A model generated the notes under the pieces. The model had not been told where the DNA came from. It was given only the letters and a program-made list of their open reading frames with translations, and made no database searches. This document shows positions 1-7,750 of a DNA stretch of 64,000 nt, piece by piece. Positions within the stretch are counted from its first letter, which is position 1; each line of letters opens with the position of its first letter. The stretch spans positions 26,416 to 90,415 of the forward strand of contig PMOK01000282.1 in NCBI GenBank assembly GCA_003162425.1. Reading direction: 5' to 3'. A program made the translations under genes and the position numbers. The stretch comes from Bryobacterales bacterium. GTDB lineage: Bacteria > Acidobacteriota > Terriglobia > Bryobacterales > Bryobacteraceae.

Positions 1-679
1 AGTTGGCATGCCGGTCTCGTGAAATTACCTGCGATGCGATCGGCGCCGGACGTAATCCCAGCCGTTTGCAGATTCGCTCTTCAGCCTCCGGACCGATGTG
101 GCCGAACGTCCCCACCGCTCCTGAAATCTTCCCTACTCGCATATCTTCCGCGGCAGCAGAAAAGCGGCCGAGGTTCCGTTGAACCTCGTCGTACCAGAGA
201 GCCAGCTTCAAGCCGAACGTGATCGGCTCAGCCTGGATGCCGTGCGTTCGTCCGATCTGTACGGTGTGCTTGAATTCGAAAGCGCGGGTCTTAAGGGAAT
301 TCGCTAACTTACTTACGCCTCTCGAAATAATTTCAGATGCGCTACGGATCAACAGAGCTTGCGCTGTATCCACGACATCATTCGAGGTCAGGCCGTAGTG
401 CAGCCACCGCGAAGCTTCCGGATGGCCCGCGGCCGCCATGCTTTCTGATACAGCCGTAGTGAACGCGATCACGTCGTGCCGGACCTCGCGTTCAATCTCC
501 TGGATTCGGGCTACCTGAAAGGTGGCGTGCTGCCGCAGGAGTTGGGCAGCTTCGGCGGGTACCTCACCCGTTTCTGCTAGAGCTTCCGCAGTAGCCAGCT
601 CTACTTCAAGCCACGCGCGATACTTGCTTTCATCGTTCCAGATGCGGCCCATTTCGGGCAGTGTGTAGCGCTCGATCAT
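1..679 (-). CDS. purB: Adenylosuccinate lyase, N-terminal part (cut by window edge)
   Basis: Adenylosuccinate lyase acts twice in purine synthesis, releasing fumarate from SAICAR and from adenylosuccinate. About 226 N-terminal residues are visible. The protein opens MIERYTLPEMGRIW, typical of the family, and carries the TSNDVVDT motif and a GRTHGIQAEP segment that holds an active-site histidine. The ATG lies directly after the stop codon of the metallo-hydrolase gene upstream (stop at 680-682, start at 677-679), so the two are probably cotranscribed and translationally coupled. The C-terminal half, with the catalytic serine loop, is outside the window. Identification is firm from the motifs. 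Confidence 0.95.
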   Translation of the reverse strand, partial: MIERYTLPEMGRIWNDESKYRAWLEVELATAEALAETGEVPAEAAQLLRQHATFQVARIQEIEREVRHDVIAFTTAVSESMAAAGHPEASRWLHYGLTSNDVVDTAQALLIRSASEIISRGVSKLANSLKTRAFEFKHTVQIGRTHGIQAEPITFGLKLALWYDEVQRNLGRFSAAAEDMRVGKISGAVGTFGHIGPEAEERICKRLGLRPAPIASQVISRDRHAN

Positions 680-1441
680 TCAGTAAGTGAAAACCTCGGT
701 TTGCTGTTTCGGCTCCGCCACCACCAGTCGCGTGAAGAGCGCGCGGCCAGCCCTGTCGAGCGCCCGGGCAGCGACGTTCCGCACGATTTCCGGATGATTA
801 TTGTGCTCGCTCAAGTGTCCCAGCACGAGCGTACTGATGGATGAATCCAGATCGATGCGGATGAAATCCGAGACGACGTCGTTCGAAAGGTGACCTTTGC
901 GGCCCATCACCCGCTGCTTCACTGACCACGGGTACGGTCCAACCTTGAGCATTTCGAGATCGTGGTTGGATTCCAACACTAGCAAGTCCGTGCCGCGCAA
1001 ATGGAACTTGATGGAATCCGGTAGGTAGCCAAGATCCGTAACAATACCGATCTTGATTCCGTGAGTGCGAAAGCAGAATCCCACCGGATCGATGGCATCG
1101 TGCGGGATGGTAAAGCTGTCGATCTCAATATCGCCAATCGTGAACGTAGTCCCGGCCTGAAAGCAATCGAGCTTGGGCGTGTACTCGCCCCATGGAATTG
1201 CAGGAGCCGTCAAACGCGTGATAAAAATGGGCGCGTTCAGTTGCCTGGCCAGAGAAACCAGGCCGCTCACATGATCGGAGTGTTCATGTGTGACCAGGAT
1301 GGCATCCACGCTGTCGCACTGTTCATCAATTGCAGCGAGGCGCGCGAAAAGATCGCGCTTGCTCAGGCCGGCGTCCACCAGAATGCGCGTACGCTCGGTT
1401 CGGATGAAGGCCGAGTTACCCGAACTGCTGCTGGCGAGCAC
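680..1441 (-). CDS. MBL-fold metallo-hydrolase, WalJ/YycJ type
   Basis: A single-domain metallo-beta-lactamase-fold hydrolase of 253 residues. The metal-binding THEHSDH motif is at about residues 51-57 and later histidines (IPHDAID, LSEHNNH) complete the site. The N-terminal ASSSSGNS stretch is the mark of the WalJ/YycJ branch, cytosolic enzymes tied to DNA or cell-wall upkeep in Firmicutes; the role here is unknown. The GTG start taken here lacks a ribosome-binding site at the right distance. A GGAGG lies about 21 bases upstream, and in-frame reading gives IVKVCVLASSS, so translation may begin a few codons earlier, even at a non-standard ATC. Confidence 0.85.
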   Translation of the reverse strand: MLASSSSGNSAFIRTERTRILVDAGLSKRDLFARLAAIDEQCDSVDAILVTHEHSDHVSGLVSLARQLNAPIFITRLTAPAIPWGEYTPKLDCFQAGTTFTIGDIEIDSFTIPHDAIDPVGFCFRTHGIKIGIVTDLGYLPDSIKFHLRGTDLLVLESNHDLEMLKVGPYPWSVKQRVMGRKGHLSNDVVSDFIRIDLDSSISTLVLGHLSEHNNHPEIVRNVAARALDRAGRALFTRLVVAEPKQQTEVFTY

Positions 1442-1525
1442 ACAAACTTTGACGATGATACGCCTCCGATGTTCATTGTGGCACAGGCGGCCCGTCCGCG
1501 AACTAGGTCTCTAACCGCTTGATTT

Positions 1526-1591
1526 GTCCCCTTGCTGACGCGCGGGGCTACCAGGGCTTGGAATTGCAGCCCCGCGCGTCAGCAAGGGGAC
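1526..1591. repeat. Perfect 24-bp inverted repeat, possible stem-loop element
   Basis: Arms at 1526-1549 and 1568-1591 are exact reverse complements (core TTGCTGACGCGCGGGGCT) around an 18-base loop. The element ends two bases from the stop codon of the DapA-like gene and lies about 85 bases upstream of the metallo-hydrolase start, both on the minus strand. There is no T-run, so it is not a classical terminator, though such a stem could slow polymerase or protect an mRNA 3' end. It looks like a REP-type or MITE-type palindrome. Confidence 0.85.
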
Positions 1592-1593
1592 TA

Positions 1594-2607
1594 TTAGCGC
1601 AACCATTCATCAAGGTGATCTTGAACAAACTGGTCATCGGTGAGATGAGGATAAGCACGGCAAACCCGATCGATCTCTTCGCTCTGGCCCGGCGAAAGCG
1701 CTTCGTTAGGATCGAGGCACCAAGTTCCTTCGAGCAGTCCCTGACGGCGGAGAATTTCGTGGAGGCCCGCGATGCAGCCGCGAAACTGGTTCGCTGGATC
1801 AAAAAAAGCTGCATTCGCGTCCGTCACTTGTTGCGCGAGTGTCAAAAGGGAAGCGGGTATGGGGTCTCGGTTTGTGTGGACTGCGCTAAGCTGCGTCACA
1901 GCGGTGCGAGTCCAGACTGCCCAGTGGCCTAGTAATCCGCCCACGATGCGAACTTTTCGGCCGCCGAAATCGAACTGCGTGAGAAGATCAATAATAATGT
2001 TGTCGTCGTTGCCGGTGTAGAGCGCGATATCGTCAGCGCGTCCGGACTCCACCACTGCGCGTACAACATCAAGAGTCTGATAGCGATCGAACGGCGCGAT
2101 TTTGATGGCAACTACAGCGTCAATCTCCGCGAATTCGCGCCAGAAACTGTATGGCAGCAGGCGTCCGCCCACGCTCGGTTGCAAGTAGAACCCGATAATC
2201 GGAATCACTTTTGCAACGGTCCGTGCGTGCTGGATCAACTGAGGAACTGTTGCGTCGCGTAGAGCACCCAGGCTGAGCAGCGCAGCGTCATAGCCGAGCG
2301 CCGCCGCCAATTCCGCTTCCTGTGTGGCTTGCACGGTTTGCCCGCACACACCTGCTATCTTGGCGACGGTGCGCTGGCGCATTTCTTCCATCGCCAATTC
2401 GAGAACGGGACGGAATAATCCGAAGCGCGGCTCGCGGATGGCGAACTGGGTGGTGTGGACGCCAACGGCGATCCCACCGGCTCCAGCAGCCAGATAATAT
2501 CGCGTCAGGGCGCGTTGCCTGCGCTCGTCCAGTTTGCGTTCCGCATTCAAAGCCAGCGGATGAGCCGGGATTACGTGACCTTTTTTAAGATGCTGGTGGA
2601 TATCCAT
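1594..2607 (-). CDS. Dihydrodipicolinate synthase (DapA) family aldolase/lyase
   Basis: A cytosolic (beta/alpha)8 aldolase-class protein of 337 residues. Members of this family form a Schiff base between a lysine and a 2-oxo acid such as pyruvate. The likely Schiff-base lysine is in VVAIKIAP (about residue 169) and the proton-relay tyrosine in IIGFYLQPS (about 141). The N-terminal AGAGGIAVGVHTTQF matches the usual phosphate or carboxylate loop. It is longer than true DapA (about 295 residues), so it is more likely a sugar-acid or keto-acid lyase than a lysine-synthesis enzyme. The ATG overlaps the stop of the upstream epimerase gene (ATGA), which shows coupling. Confidence 0.82.
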   Translation of the reverse strand: MDIHQHLKKGHVIPAHPLALNAERKLDERRQRALTRYYLAAGAGGIAVGVHTTQFAIREPRFGLFRPVLELAMEEMRQRTVAKIAGVCGQTVQATQEAELAAALGYDAALLSLGALRDATVPQLIQHARTVAKVIPIIGFYLQPSVGGRLLPYSFWREFAEIDAVVAIKIAPFDRYQTLDVVRAVVESGRADDIALYTGNDDNIIIDLLTQFDFGGRKVRIVGGLLGHWAVWTRTAVTQLSAVHTNRDPIPASLLTLAQQVTDANAAFFDPANQFRGCIAGLHEILRRQGLLEGTWCLDPNEALSPGQSEEIDRVCRAYPHLTDDQFVQDHLDEWLR

Positions 2608-3659
2608 CAATATTTACCGTCTCGCGCTTCGAAATGCGTTGGTCTATTCAGTAACCGCCCGCCGCTTGTGATCCAGTGTGCAACCCAGTCCCTCATTTGA
2701 CTCACGGTGACGGTGGGAAGGCCGAAGAGTTTATGAGAATCGGCCGCATTGCTTAGCAGCGCAGTTGGGCTCTCTTCTCCTAAAAAAATCGGAGTTTTCC
2801 CGAATCGTTGACCGAACTCGCGTGCGATTTCTCGCACGGACAACTTTTCCGGACCCGTGATATTTAGCACTCGCGGAGGTGTCTGGCAATGAGCGAACGA
2901 TCGGAGGCACATGGAATTAGCATCACCCTGCCAGATAACATTCACCATCCCCATTCTCAAATCAATGGGGCGCTCTTCGAAAACGGCCAGCGCAATGTCC
3001 ACCAATACGCCGTAGCGAAGATCCACGGCGTAGTTGAGCCGCAGCAGCGCGACTTTAGTCTGCCAGCGGCTGGACGCGTATTCGAACATACGCTCCCGTC
3101 CGAGGACCGACTGCGCGTACTCGCCCGCCGGCGCCACGGGAGACGACTCGGTGCATCCGTCACTTGATATTGGTTCTAAACCGTACACATTTCCGGAGGA
3201 AAACGCGACAATCCGTGACGTTCGATATCTTTCGGCCACCAATCCCGGCAGATATGTATTCATGGCCCACGTCAAATACTCTGAGCCACTGGTGCCAAAT
3301 TTGCGCGCGGCCATGAAAATGATGTTGGGCGCGTCGGGGAGTTGGGCGAGCGCGCCCGGCTCCAAGAGGTCGCTCGGGATGGTCTCGATACCGGATGCGC
3401 GAAGTTCGGCGGCGGTATTCGCGTCCGAGAAACGCGCCACCGCGATGATTCGTTTTCTTGAATCACCGACTCCCTTACGGTCGCGGTTCGGTTTTGCGTC
3501 CGCGGCTCGGCGAGCGAGCTTCGCCAAACTCGGGCCCATTTTACCGCCGGCGCCCAGGATCAGTAGATCGCCATCCAGGGCCGCTAACGCGGCGATGTCC
3601 TGTTCCGTGGGTCGTGATAAACGCTCTTCGAGTTCTGTTTCGTTGTGGATCATCTGCAT
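2607..3659 (-). CDS. NAD-dependent epimerase/dehydratase family protein
   Basis: A short-chain dehydrogenase of the extended type, 350 residues from the ATG at 3659. The Rossmann motif LILGAGGKMG is near residues 32-41. FSSGNVYG near the middle is the strand with the usual Ser; the YxxxK pair is replaced by a divergent EYAQSVLGRERMFEYA region, so catalysis is uncertain. It could act on nucleotide sugars or free sugar acids. A repeat element at 3464-3492 lies inside the reading frame and encodes the insert NRDRKGVGDS. A TTG nine bases upstream and a second ATG at 3653 are alternative starts. It ends in an ATGA overlap with the DapA-like gene. Confidence 0.8.
   Translation of the reverse strand: MQMIHNETELEERLSRPTEQDIAALAALDGDLLILGAGGKMGPSLAKLARRAADAKPNRDRKGVGDSRKRIIAVARFSDANTAAELRASGIETIPSDLLEPGALAQLPDAPNIIFMAARKFGTSGSEYLTWAMNTYLPGLVAERYRTSRIVAFSSGNVYGLEPISSDGCTESSPVAPAGEYAQSVLGRERMFEYASSRWQTKVALLRLNYAVDLRYGVLVDIALAVFEERPIDLRMGMVNVIWQGDANSMCLRSFAHCQTPPRVLNITGPEKLSVREIAREFGQRFGKTPIFLGEESPTALLSNAADSHKLFGLPTVTVSQMRDWVAHWITSGGRLLNRPTHFEARDGKY
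3464..3492 (+). repeat. Dispersed 29-bp repeat (copy 1), inside a coding sequence
   Basis: The segment beginning CACCGACTCCCTTACGGTCG recurs at 21310-21338 with 28 of 29 bases identical. Here it lies inside the epimerase gene and is translated, in the minus frame, into the spacer between strand 1 and strand 2 of the Rossmann fold. On the plus strand it reads LPYGRGSV, a peptide I recall from many short predicted proteins of acidobacteria. Confidence 0.8.
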
Positions 3660-3660
3660 A

Positions 3661-4443
3661 TTAACCAAGTTCGAAGCCGGCGATGGCGTAGATCCAATCT
3701 TCGCGGCCGCGTAAATCCCGGCCTCGCACCATTCTGATCAATTTTCGTTGTGGTTTGAATCCTAGCTCTGTGGCGAGGGCGAGAGCTGACTGGTTTTGCG
3801 GAAGGAGATCCCAATAAGATTCTTCATGCGCGCAGGCTTGAATGGCGGTGCGGACGAACTCTGTGCTTTGCGAGACGCAAGGGCCGATGTAGTTGGCGCG
3901 CCTGCCCGGTCGAGAGAGGCAGAATCCATCTGCGTTCGCTTGAACTTTACTGTGTTGCGTTAGGGCGCGTAGTAGTTCTGAACGATCCGCTTTGTATGCT
4001 TCCATATCGTGGTCTAAGAGGTTGGCAGGCTGAAGGCCTGCCCCACCAGCCTGCGGGGGGCGCCACCAGCGTTCGACTGGTTGTTCTACGCGGAATCCCA
4101 AGCTTTCATAGAGTGGCTGTCCTTGATCCGTTGCATCCAATTTCAAGGACTCAATCCCGAGCTGGTCCGCCCGCGCGATCGCGTGCAGCAGCAAGGTCCG
4201 AGCAAACCCGCGGCGTTGGTAGGCGCGAGTGGTCAAGACCATCCCAATCCATGCGAGCTTCCTGCCGTAACAGGAAAGCGTCGCAGTTGACACTAAGCGC
4301 CCCTCGGCATCAATGCCAAAACAATTTTCCGGATTCAGTCGCAACAGCATCCGCCAGTCGTCCGCGGTTTGATTCCATCCTGCTTCGGCCGAAAGCTCGG
4401 CAGCGATGGAGATATCCTGTTCGTGGAGGAGACGGACGGCCAT
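3661..4443 (-). CDS. GNAT acetyltransferase, probably two tandem domains
   Basis: A GNAT-family protein of 260 residues, which would move an acetyl group from acetyl-CoA to an amine. The N-terminal domain is complete, with the acetyl-CoA loop TRAYQRRGFARTLL (about residues 72-85) and the family ending LYESLGFRV. The C-terminal domain is weaker (CAHEESYWDLLPQNQSALALATELGFKPQRKLIRM). The two are joined by a linker, PPQAGGAGLQPANLLD, which is encoded by a repeat element at 4020-4055. The gene is separated from the epimerase gene by one base and starts 54 bases from the divergent oxidoreductase gene. The substrate is unknown. Confidence 0.8.
   Translation of the reverse strand: MAVRLLHEQDISIAAELSAEAGWNQTADDWRMLLRLNPENCFGIDAEGRLVSTATLSCYGRKLAWIGMVLTTRAYQRRGFARTLLLHAIARADQLGIESLKLDATDQGQPLYESLGFRVEQPVERWWRPPQAGGAGLQPANLLDHDMEAYKADRSELLRALTQHSKVQANADGFCLSRPGRRANYIGPCVSQSTEFVRTAIQACAHEESYWDLLPQNQSALALATELGFKPQRKLIRMVRGRDLRGREDWIYAIAGFELG
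4020..4055 (+). repeat. GC-rich palindromic repeat, family A copy 1, inside a coding sequence
   Basis: GGTTGGCAGGCTGAAGGCCT followed by GCCCCACCAGCCTGCG. It can fold through GGCAGG with CCTGCC. A second copy at 5806-5842 differs at a few positions and by one base in length. This copy is read through in frame by the GNAT gene on the minus strand as an interdomain linker. Confidence 0.75.
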
Positions 4444-4497
4444 GCAGATTTAGGATCGCACGGCCGGAGTACAGTAGAGCGTGGGAAGGCAGGAGCA

Positions 4498-5805
4498 ATG
4501 TCAGAACATAACCGGCGTACTTTTATCAAAGCTTCGATGGCGGCGGTCGCGGGCGCGAGCGTGCTTGGCGCAAACGATCGGATCAACGTCGCAGTGATTG
4601 GACTGCGCGGACGTGGGCGAGACCACATGGAGACGTTTACGAAAGCCAGCGGGTGCCGCGTCGCGGCGATTTGCGATATCGATGAGGAGCAGATCGGCCG
4701 CGGACGGAAATTGTTAGAGAAGCTCAACAGCCCTGCGCCCGAGGTCTACGGCGATCTACGGCGCGTGTTCGACAACAAGGACATCGACGCGGTTTCCATC
4801 GCGACGCCGAACCATTGGCATGTTCTGGCTACGGTGTGGGCGTGTCAAGCCGGCAAAGACGTGTATGTGGAGAAACCTGCGAGCCACAATATCTGGGAAG
4901 GACGCCGCGCGGTGGAGGCGGCGCGCAAATACGACCGCATTGTGCAGTGCGGAATGCAGGCGCGCAGTTTGGAGCATTACCAGCAGGCCATCCGGTTGGT
5001 GCGGCAGGGCGGAATCGGCAAGGTTTACATGGCGAAAGGGCTCTGCTACAAAAGACGGAAGTCCATCGGCCGGAAGCCCGACGGCGCGGTGCCTGCCGGC
5101 GTGAACTACGATTTGTGGGTGGGGCCAGCGGCAATGCGTCCGTTCAATCCGAATCGCTTTCACTACAACTGGCACTGGTTCTGGAACACAGGCGATGGAG
5201 ACATTGCGAACCAGGGAGTCCATGAGATGGACATCGGACGTTGGGGGCTTGGAAAGAGCACGCCGGCTACGAAAGTAACTTCGATGGGCGGTAAGTTCGT
5301 TTACGACGACGATCAGGAAACTCCCAACACGCAGTTAGCGGCTTTTCATTACGGCGATTGCGAGCAGGTGTTCGAAGTGCGAGGGCTCATCACGGGATCG
5401 GAAGGGAACATGACGCTGGAGGATGAGCAGCATTATATCGGCGTGATATTTTTCGGCAGCGAAGGCTATCTAACCGTGGACAGCAACGGATTTCAGGTAT
5501 TCATGGGAGAGAAAAAGCAACGAACGCAGTATGTGAAGCACATTGAAACGGAGGCTTGGAGCACGCTGCCGCATGTTGAGAATTTTTTGAAGGCGGTGCG
5601 CAGCCACAAGCGCAGCGATTTGAATTGCGACATTCTGGAAGGGCACGTTTCCGCCACGCTGTGCCATCTGGCCAATACTTCGTATCGGCTGGGGCGAAGT
5701 TTGTCGTTCGATCCGGAGGCTGAGAATTTCGGATCGGACAGCGAGGCTAACGCGCTGCTTTCGAGAAATTATCGTGAGGGTTTCGTGGTGCCTGCGCAGG
5801 TTTGA
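4498..5805 (+). CDS. Tat-exported Gfo/Idh/MocA oxidoreductase 1
   Basis: A glucose-fructose-oxidoreductase-like enzyme of 435 residues that would oxidise or reduce a sugar hydroxyl with bound NAD(P). The twin-arginine signal NRRTFIKASMAAVAGA occupies residues 5-20, so it should act in the periplasm. The Rossmann motif VAVIGLRGRGR is at about 31-41 and the EKP motif with the catalytic lysine at about 125-127. The start at 4498 is chosen because AGGAG lies five bases upstream and the Tat signal begins there; the frame is open further upstream. It closely resembles the product of 11239-12543. It heads the carbohydrate locus. Confidence 0.9.
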   Translation: MSEHNRRTFIKASMAAVAGASVLGANDRINVAVIGLRGRGRDHMETFTKASGCRVAAICDIDEEQIGRGRKLLEKLNSPAPEVYGDLRRVFDNKDIDAVSIATPNHWHVLATVWACQAGKDVYVEKPASHNIWEGRRAVEAARKYDRIVQCGMQARSLEHYQQAIRLVRQGGIGKVYMAKGLCYKRRKSIGRKPDGAVPAGVNYDLWVGPAAMRPFNPNRFHYNWHWFWNTGDGDIANQGVHEMDIGRWGLGKSTPATKVTSMGGKFVYDDDQETPNTQLAAFHYGDCEQVFEVRGLITGSEGNMTLEDEQHYIGVIFFGSEGYLTVDSNGFQVFMGEKKQRTQYVKHIETEAWSTLPHVENFLKAVRSHKRSDLNCDILEGHVSATLCHLANTSYRLGRSLSFDPEAENFGSDSEANALLSRNYREGFVVPAQV

Positions 5806-5842
5806 GGTTGGCAGGCGGAAGCTCCTGCCCCACTTGCCTGCG
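5806..5842 (+). repeat. GC-rich palindromic repeat, family A copy 2
   Basis: It begins at the base after the TGA of the oxidoreductase gene and resembles the copy at 4020-4055. The inner arms GGCAGG and CCTGCC pair across the sequence. It lies in the 65-base gap before the next gene and could act as a mild attenuator or an mRNA 3'-end stabiliser. Confidence 0.75.
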
Positions 5843-5870
5843 AAGCCTTGAGTGATTAGTGGCCTAATTT

Positions 5871-6770
5871 ATGACTCACGATTTAGTGCTGCACTCGGTA
5901 AGCTACTCCGGTTCTTGGGGGCAACACTTTCTTTCCGTGGAACAATTCCTGGGCAAAGCCGCGGATCTGGGTTTCGATGGCGTGATGCTGATGGGCAAGC
6001 GTCCACACTTGTCCGTTCTGGATTGGCCCCCTGCGGCTCGTGTGCGTCTGAGGTCGCACACGGAGAAGTTGGGGCTGCGAGTGGCTTGCGTTGCCGGATA
6101 CACGAATTTCACCGCCGATCTGGAGCATCGAGATATTCCAAACCGCGAATTCCAGATCCGGCACGTGGTGGAGCTCGCTGAAATGGCGCGGGATTTGGGC
6201 TGCGGCCTGGTGAGGGTTTTTACTGGATATGAACACCCGTCGGCTACGCTTGATGCGCAATCTAAGATGGTGGTGGAATCGCTGCGGGAGTGCGCCGAGC
6301 GAACGGCGGGGCTGGGTGTGACTATCGGAGTTCAGAATCACCACGACATCGCTTCCGATTTCGAGAGCCAATATGAGCTCATCCGAGAAGTAAATGCGCC
6401 TAACTGCCGCGCCATGTTCGACGCGTGGGCTCCGGCGCTGCAGGGTGTGGACCTTGGCGCCGCAGCCGCAAAGATGGCGGAGATCACGGTGTATACAACG
6501 ACGGCGAACTACGCGCTGCGGCCCCGTTTTCGATATCATCCTACGCTGGTGAACTACGAAAAGCTGTTGCCCACGGTGCAGGCCGTTCCGGTCGACGAAG
6601 GCTTTATCGATTACCGGTCTTTTCTCGCGCAACTCGAAAAGGGCGGCTTCCAGGGGCCGGTAGCTTATGAGATGTGTTCCCCTTTGCGCGGAGGCGGCGG
6701 GGTGGAGAACCTGGATCTCTACGCTCGAAAATTTCTTAGTTTCATGCGAGCCCGGCAAGCTGTAGAATGA
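5871..6770 (+). CDS. Xylose-isomerase-like TIM barrel (sugar phosphate isomerase/epimerase family), cytosolic
   Basis: A 299-residue AP-endonuclease-2/xylose-isomerase-fold protein with no signal peptide. Likely metal ligands are in VGVQNHHDIAS, in AMFDAWAPALQG and in AYEMCSPLRG near the C-terminus. Known relatives are isomerases, epimerases, dehydratases and the lyase component of C-glycoside cleavage systems. It follows a Gfo/Idh/MocA gene by 65 bases and its stop overlaps the next start (ATGA). There is no evident ribosome-binding site, so the start is tentative. The exact reaction cannot be read from the sequence. Confidence 0.82.
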   Translation: MTHDLVLHSVSYSGSWGQHFLSVEQFLGKAADLGFDGVMLMGKRPHLSVLDWPPAARVRLRSHTEKLGLRVACVAGYTNFTADLEHRDIPNREFQIRHVVELAEMARDLGCGLVRVFTGYEHPSATLDAQSKMVVESLRECAERTAGLGVTIGVQNHHDIASDFESQYELIREVNAPNCRAMFDAWAPALQGVDLGAAAAKMAEITVYTTTANYALRPRFRYHPTLVNYEKLLPTVQAVPVDEGFIDYRSFLAQLEKGGFQGPVAYEMCSPLRGGGGVENLDLYARKFLSFMRARQAVE

Positions 6771-7615
6771 GACGCAGCATGCATAACATCAACAGGCGGG
6801 GATTTGCCGGCGCTCTGGCGGGAGCGGGATTCCTTGCTAATACGAAGATTCTATCCGCCGCGTCCGATGACTCCGCCGGTTTCAAACTGGGCGTGGCCAG
6901 CTACTCGCTCCGGAAATTTCCGCGGACTCAGGCGATCGCGATGGTGAAGCAGTTGAACACTCCCTACATCTCCGTCAAGGAGTTCCACCTTCCCATCAGC
7001 AGCACTCCGGAAGAGATTGCACGTGGCCGGAAAGAGTTCGAGGACGCCGGACTTATCGTCCTGAGTGGCGGAGTGATCTCATTTCCAAAGGACGATGATG
7101 CTGACATCCGGCACAAGTTCGAATATGCGAAGCTGGCCGGATTCCCGATGATCACGTGTATGCCGACAGCGAAGACGCTGCCCAAAGTGGAAAAAATGGT
7201 GAAGGAATACGATATCCGGATGGCGCTTCACAATCACGGCAAGAGCGACAAGAACTTCCCTACGCCGCAAGACGCGCTGAAGGCCATTGACGGTATGGAT
7301 CCACGCTGCGGGCTGTGCATCGACGTCGGCCACACGGCCGAGGCGGGAGCGGATGTGGTGGAATCTATCCGCATGGCAGGTGCACGGCTGTTCGACGTTC
7401 ACATCAAGGATGAGAGTGACCTCTCGAACGCCGATGCACAGGTGCCGGTGGGCGAAGGACGCATGCCGATCCCAGCCATTTTTCGGGAATTGAAGAAGGC
7501 GAATTACCGTGGCGGCGTAATGCTGGAATACGAGATCGACGAGAACAATCCGATGCCGGGGATGGCCAAGAGTTTCGCCTACATGCGCGGAGTTTTGGCG
7601 GGAATGCAAGCCTAG
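6767..7615 (+). CDS. Tat-exported xylose-isomerase-like TIM barrel
   Basis: The same fold as the previous gene but with a twin-arginine leader (INRRGFAGALAGAGFLA), so it should be periplasmic. It has 282 residues. Metal-site segments are visible: MALHNHGKSD, CIDVGHTAEAG, DVHIKDESD and MLEYEIDEN, which supply histidine, aspartate and glutamate ligands. Its ATG overlaps the stop of the previous gene; a second ATG at 6779 is an alternative start. A partner TIM barrel exported next to exported oxidoreductases suggests that isomerisation or lyase chemistry happens in the periplasm. Confidence 0.85.
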   Translation: MRRSMHNINRRGFAGALAGAGFLANTKILSAASDDSAGFKLGVASYSLRKFPRTQAIAMVKQLNTPYISVKEFHLPISSTPEEIARGRKEFEDAGLIVLSGGVISFPKDDDADIRHKFEYAKLAGFPMITCMPTAKTLPKVEKMVKEYDIRMALHNHGKSDKNFPTPQDALKAIDGMDPRCGLCIDVGHTAEAGADVVESIRMAGARLFDVHIKDESDLSNADAQVPVGEGRMPIPAIFRELKKANYRGGVMLEYEIDENNPMPGMAKSFAYMRGVLAGMQA

Positions 7616-7638
7616 CCTTAGTTTTCGACCGAAGGGGT

Positions 7639-7654
7639 TTCGAAAGCTTTCGAA
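7639..7654. promoter_or_regulatory. 16-bp perfect palindrome, candidate operator
   Basis: TTCGAAAGCTTTCGAA reads the same on both strands. It sits nine bases upstream of the -35 box of the TonB receptor promoter. Perfect palindromes of this length with a central GC are usual binding sites of LacI-type or similar sugar regulators. No regulator gene lies beside it. Confidence 0.5.
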
Positions 7655-7663
7655 AAGTTTCTC

Positions 7664-7692
7664 TTGACTGCGGTTCCTTAGTTGGGCATACT
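7664..7692 (+). promoter_or_regulatory. Sigma70-type promoter of the TonB receptor gene
   Basis: TTGACT at 7664-7669 and CATACT at 7687-7692 are separated by exactly 17 bases. The predicted transcript starts near 7699 and reaches the GTG at 7751. This makes the receptor gene independently transcribed within the sugar locus. Confidence 0.55.
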
Positions 7693-7750
7693 ACACTCAA
7701 TCTGATTTCAATCAGGCGTGCCGCGTAACACGCACGGCGGGGAGATACGT

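Noticed and set aside
5883-6758. A 291-codon open frame antisense to the first TIM-barrel gene.
   Set aside because: Arg/His/Gln-rich composition with no domain; a shadow of the coding strand.
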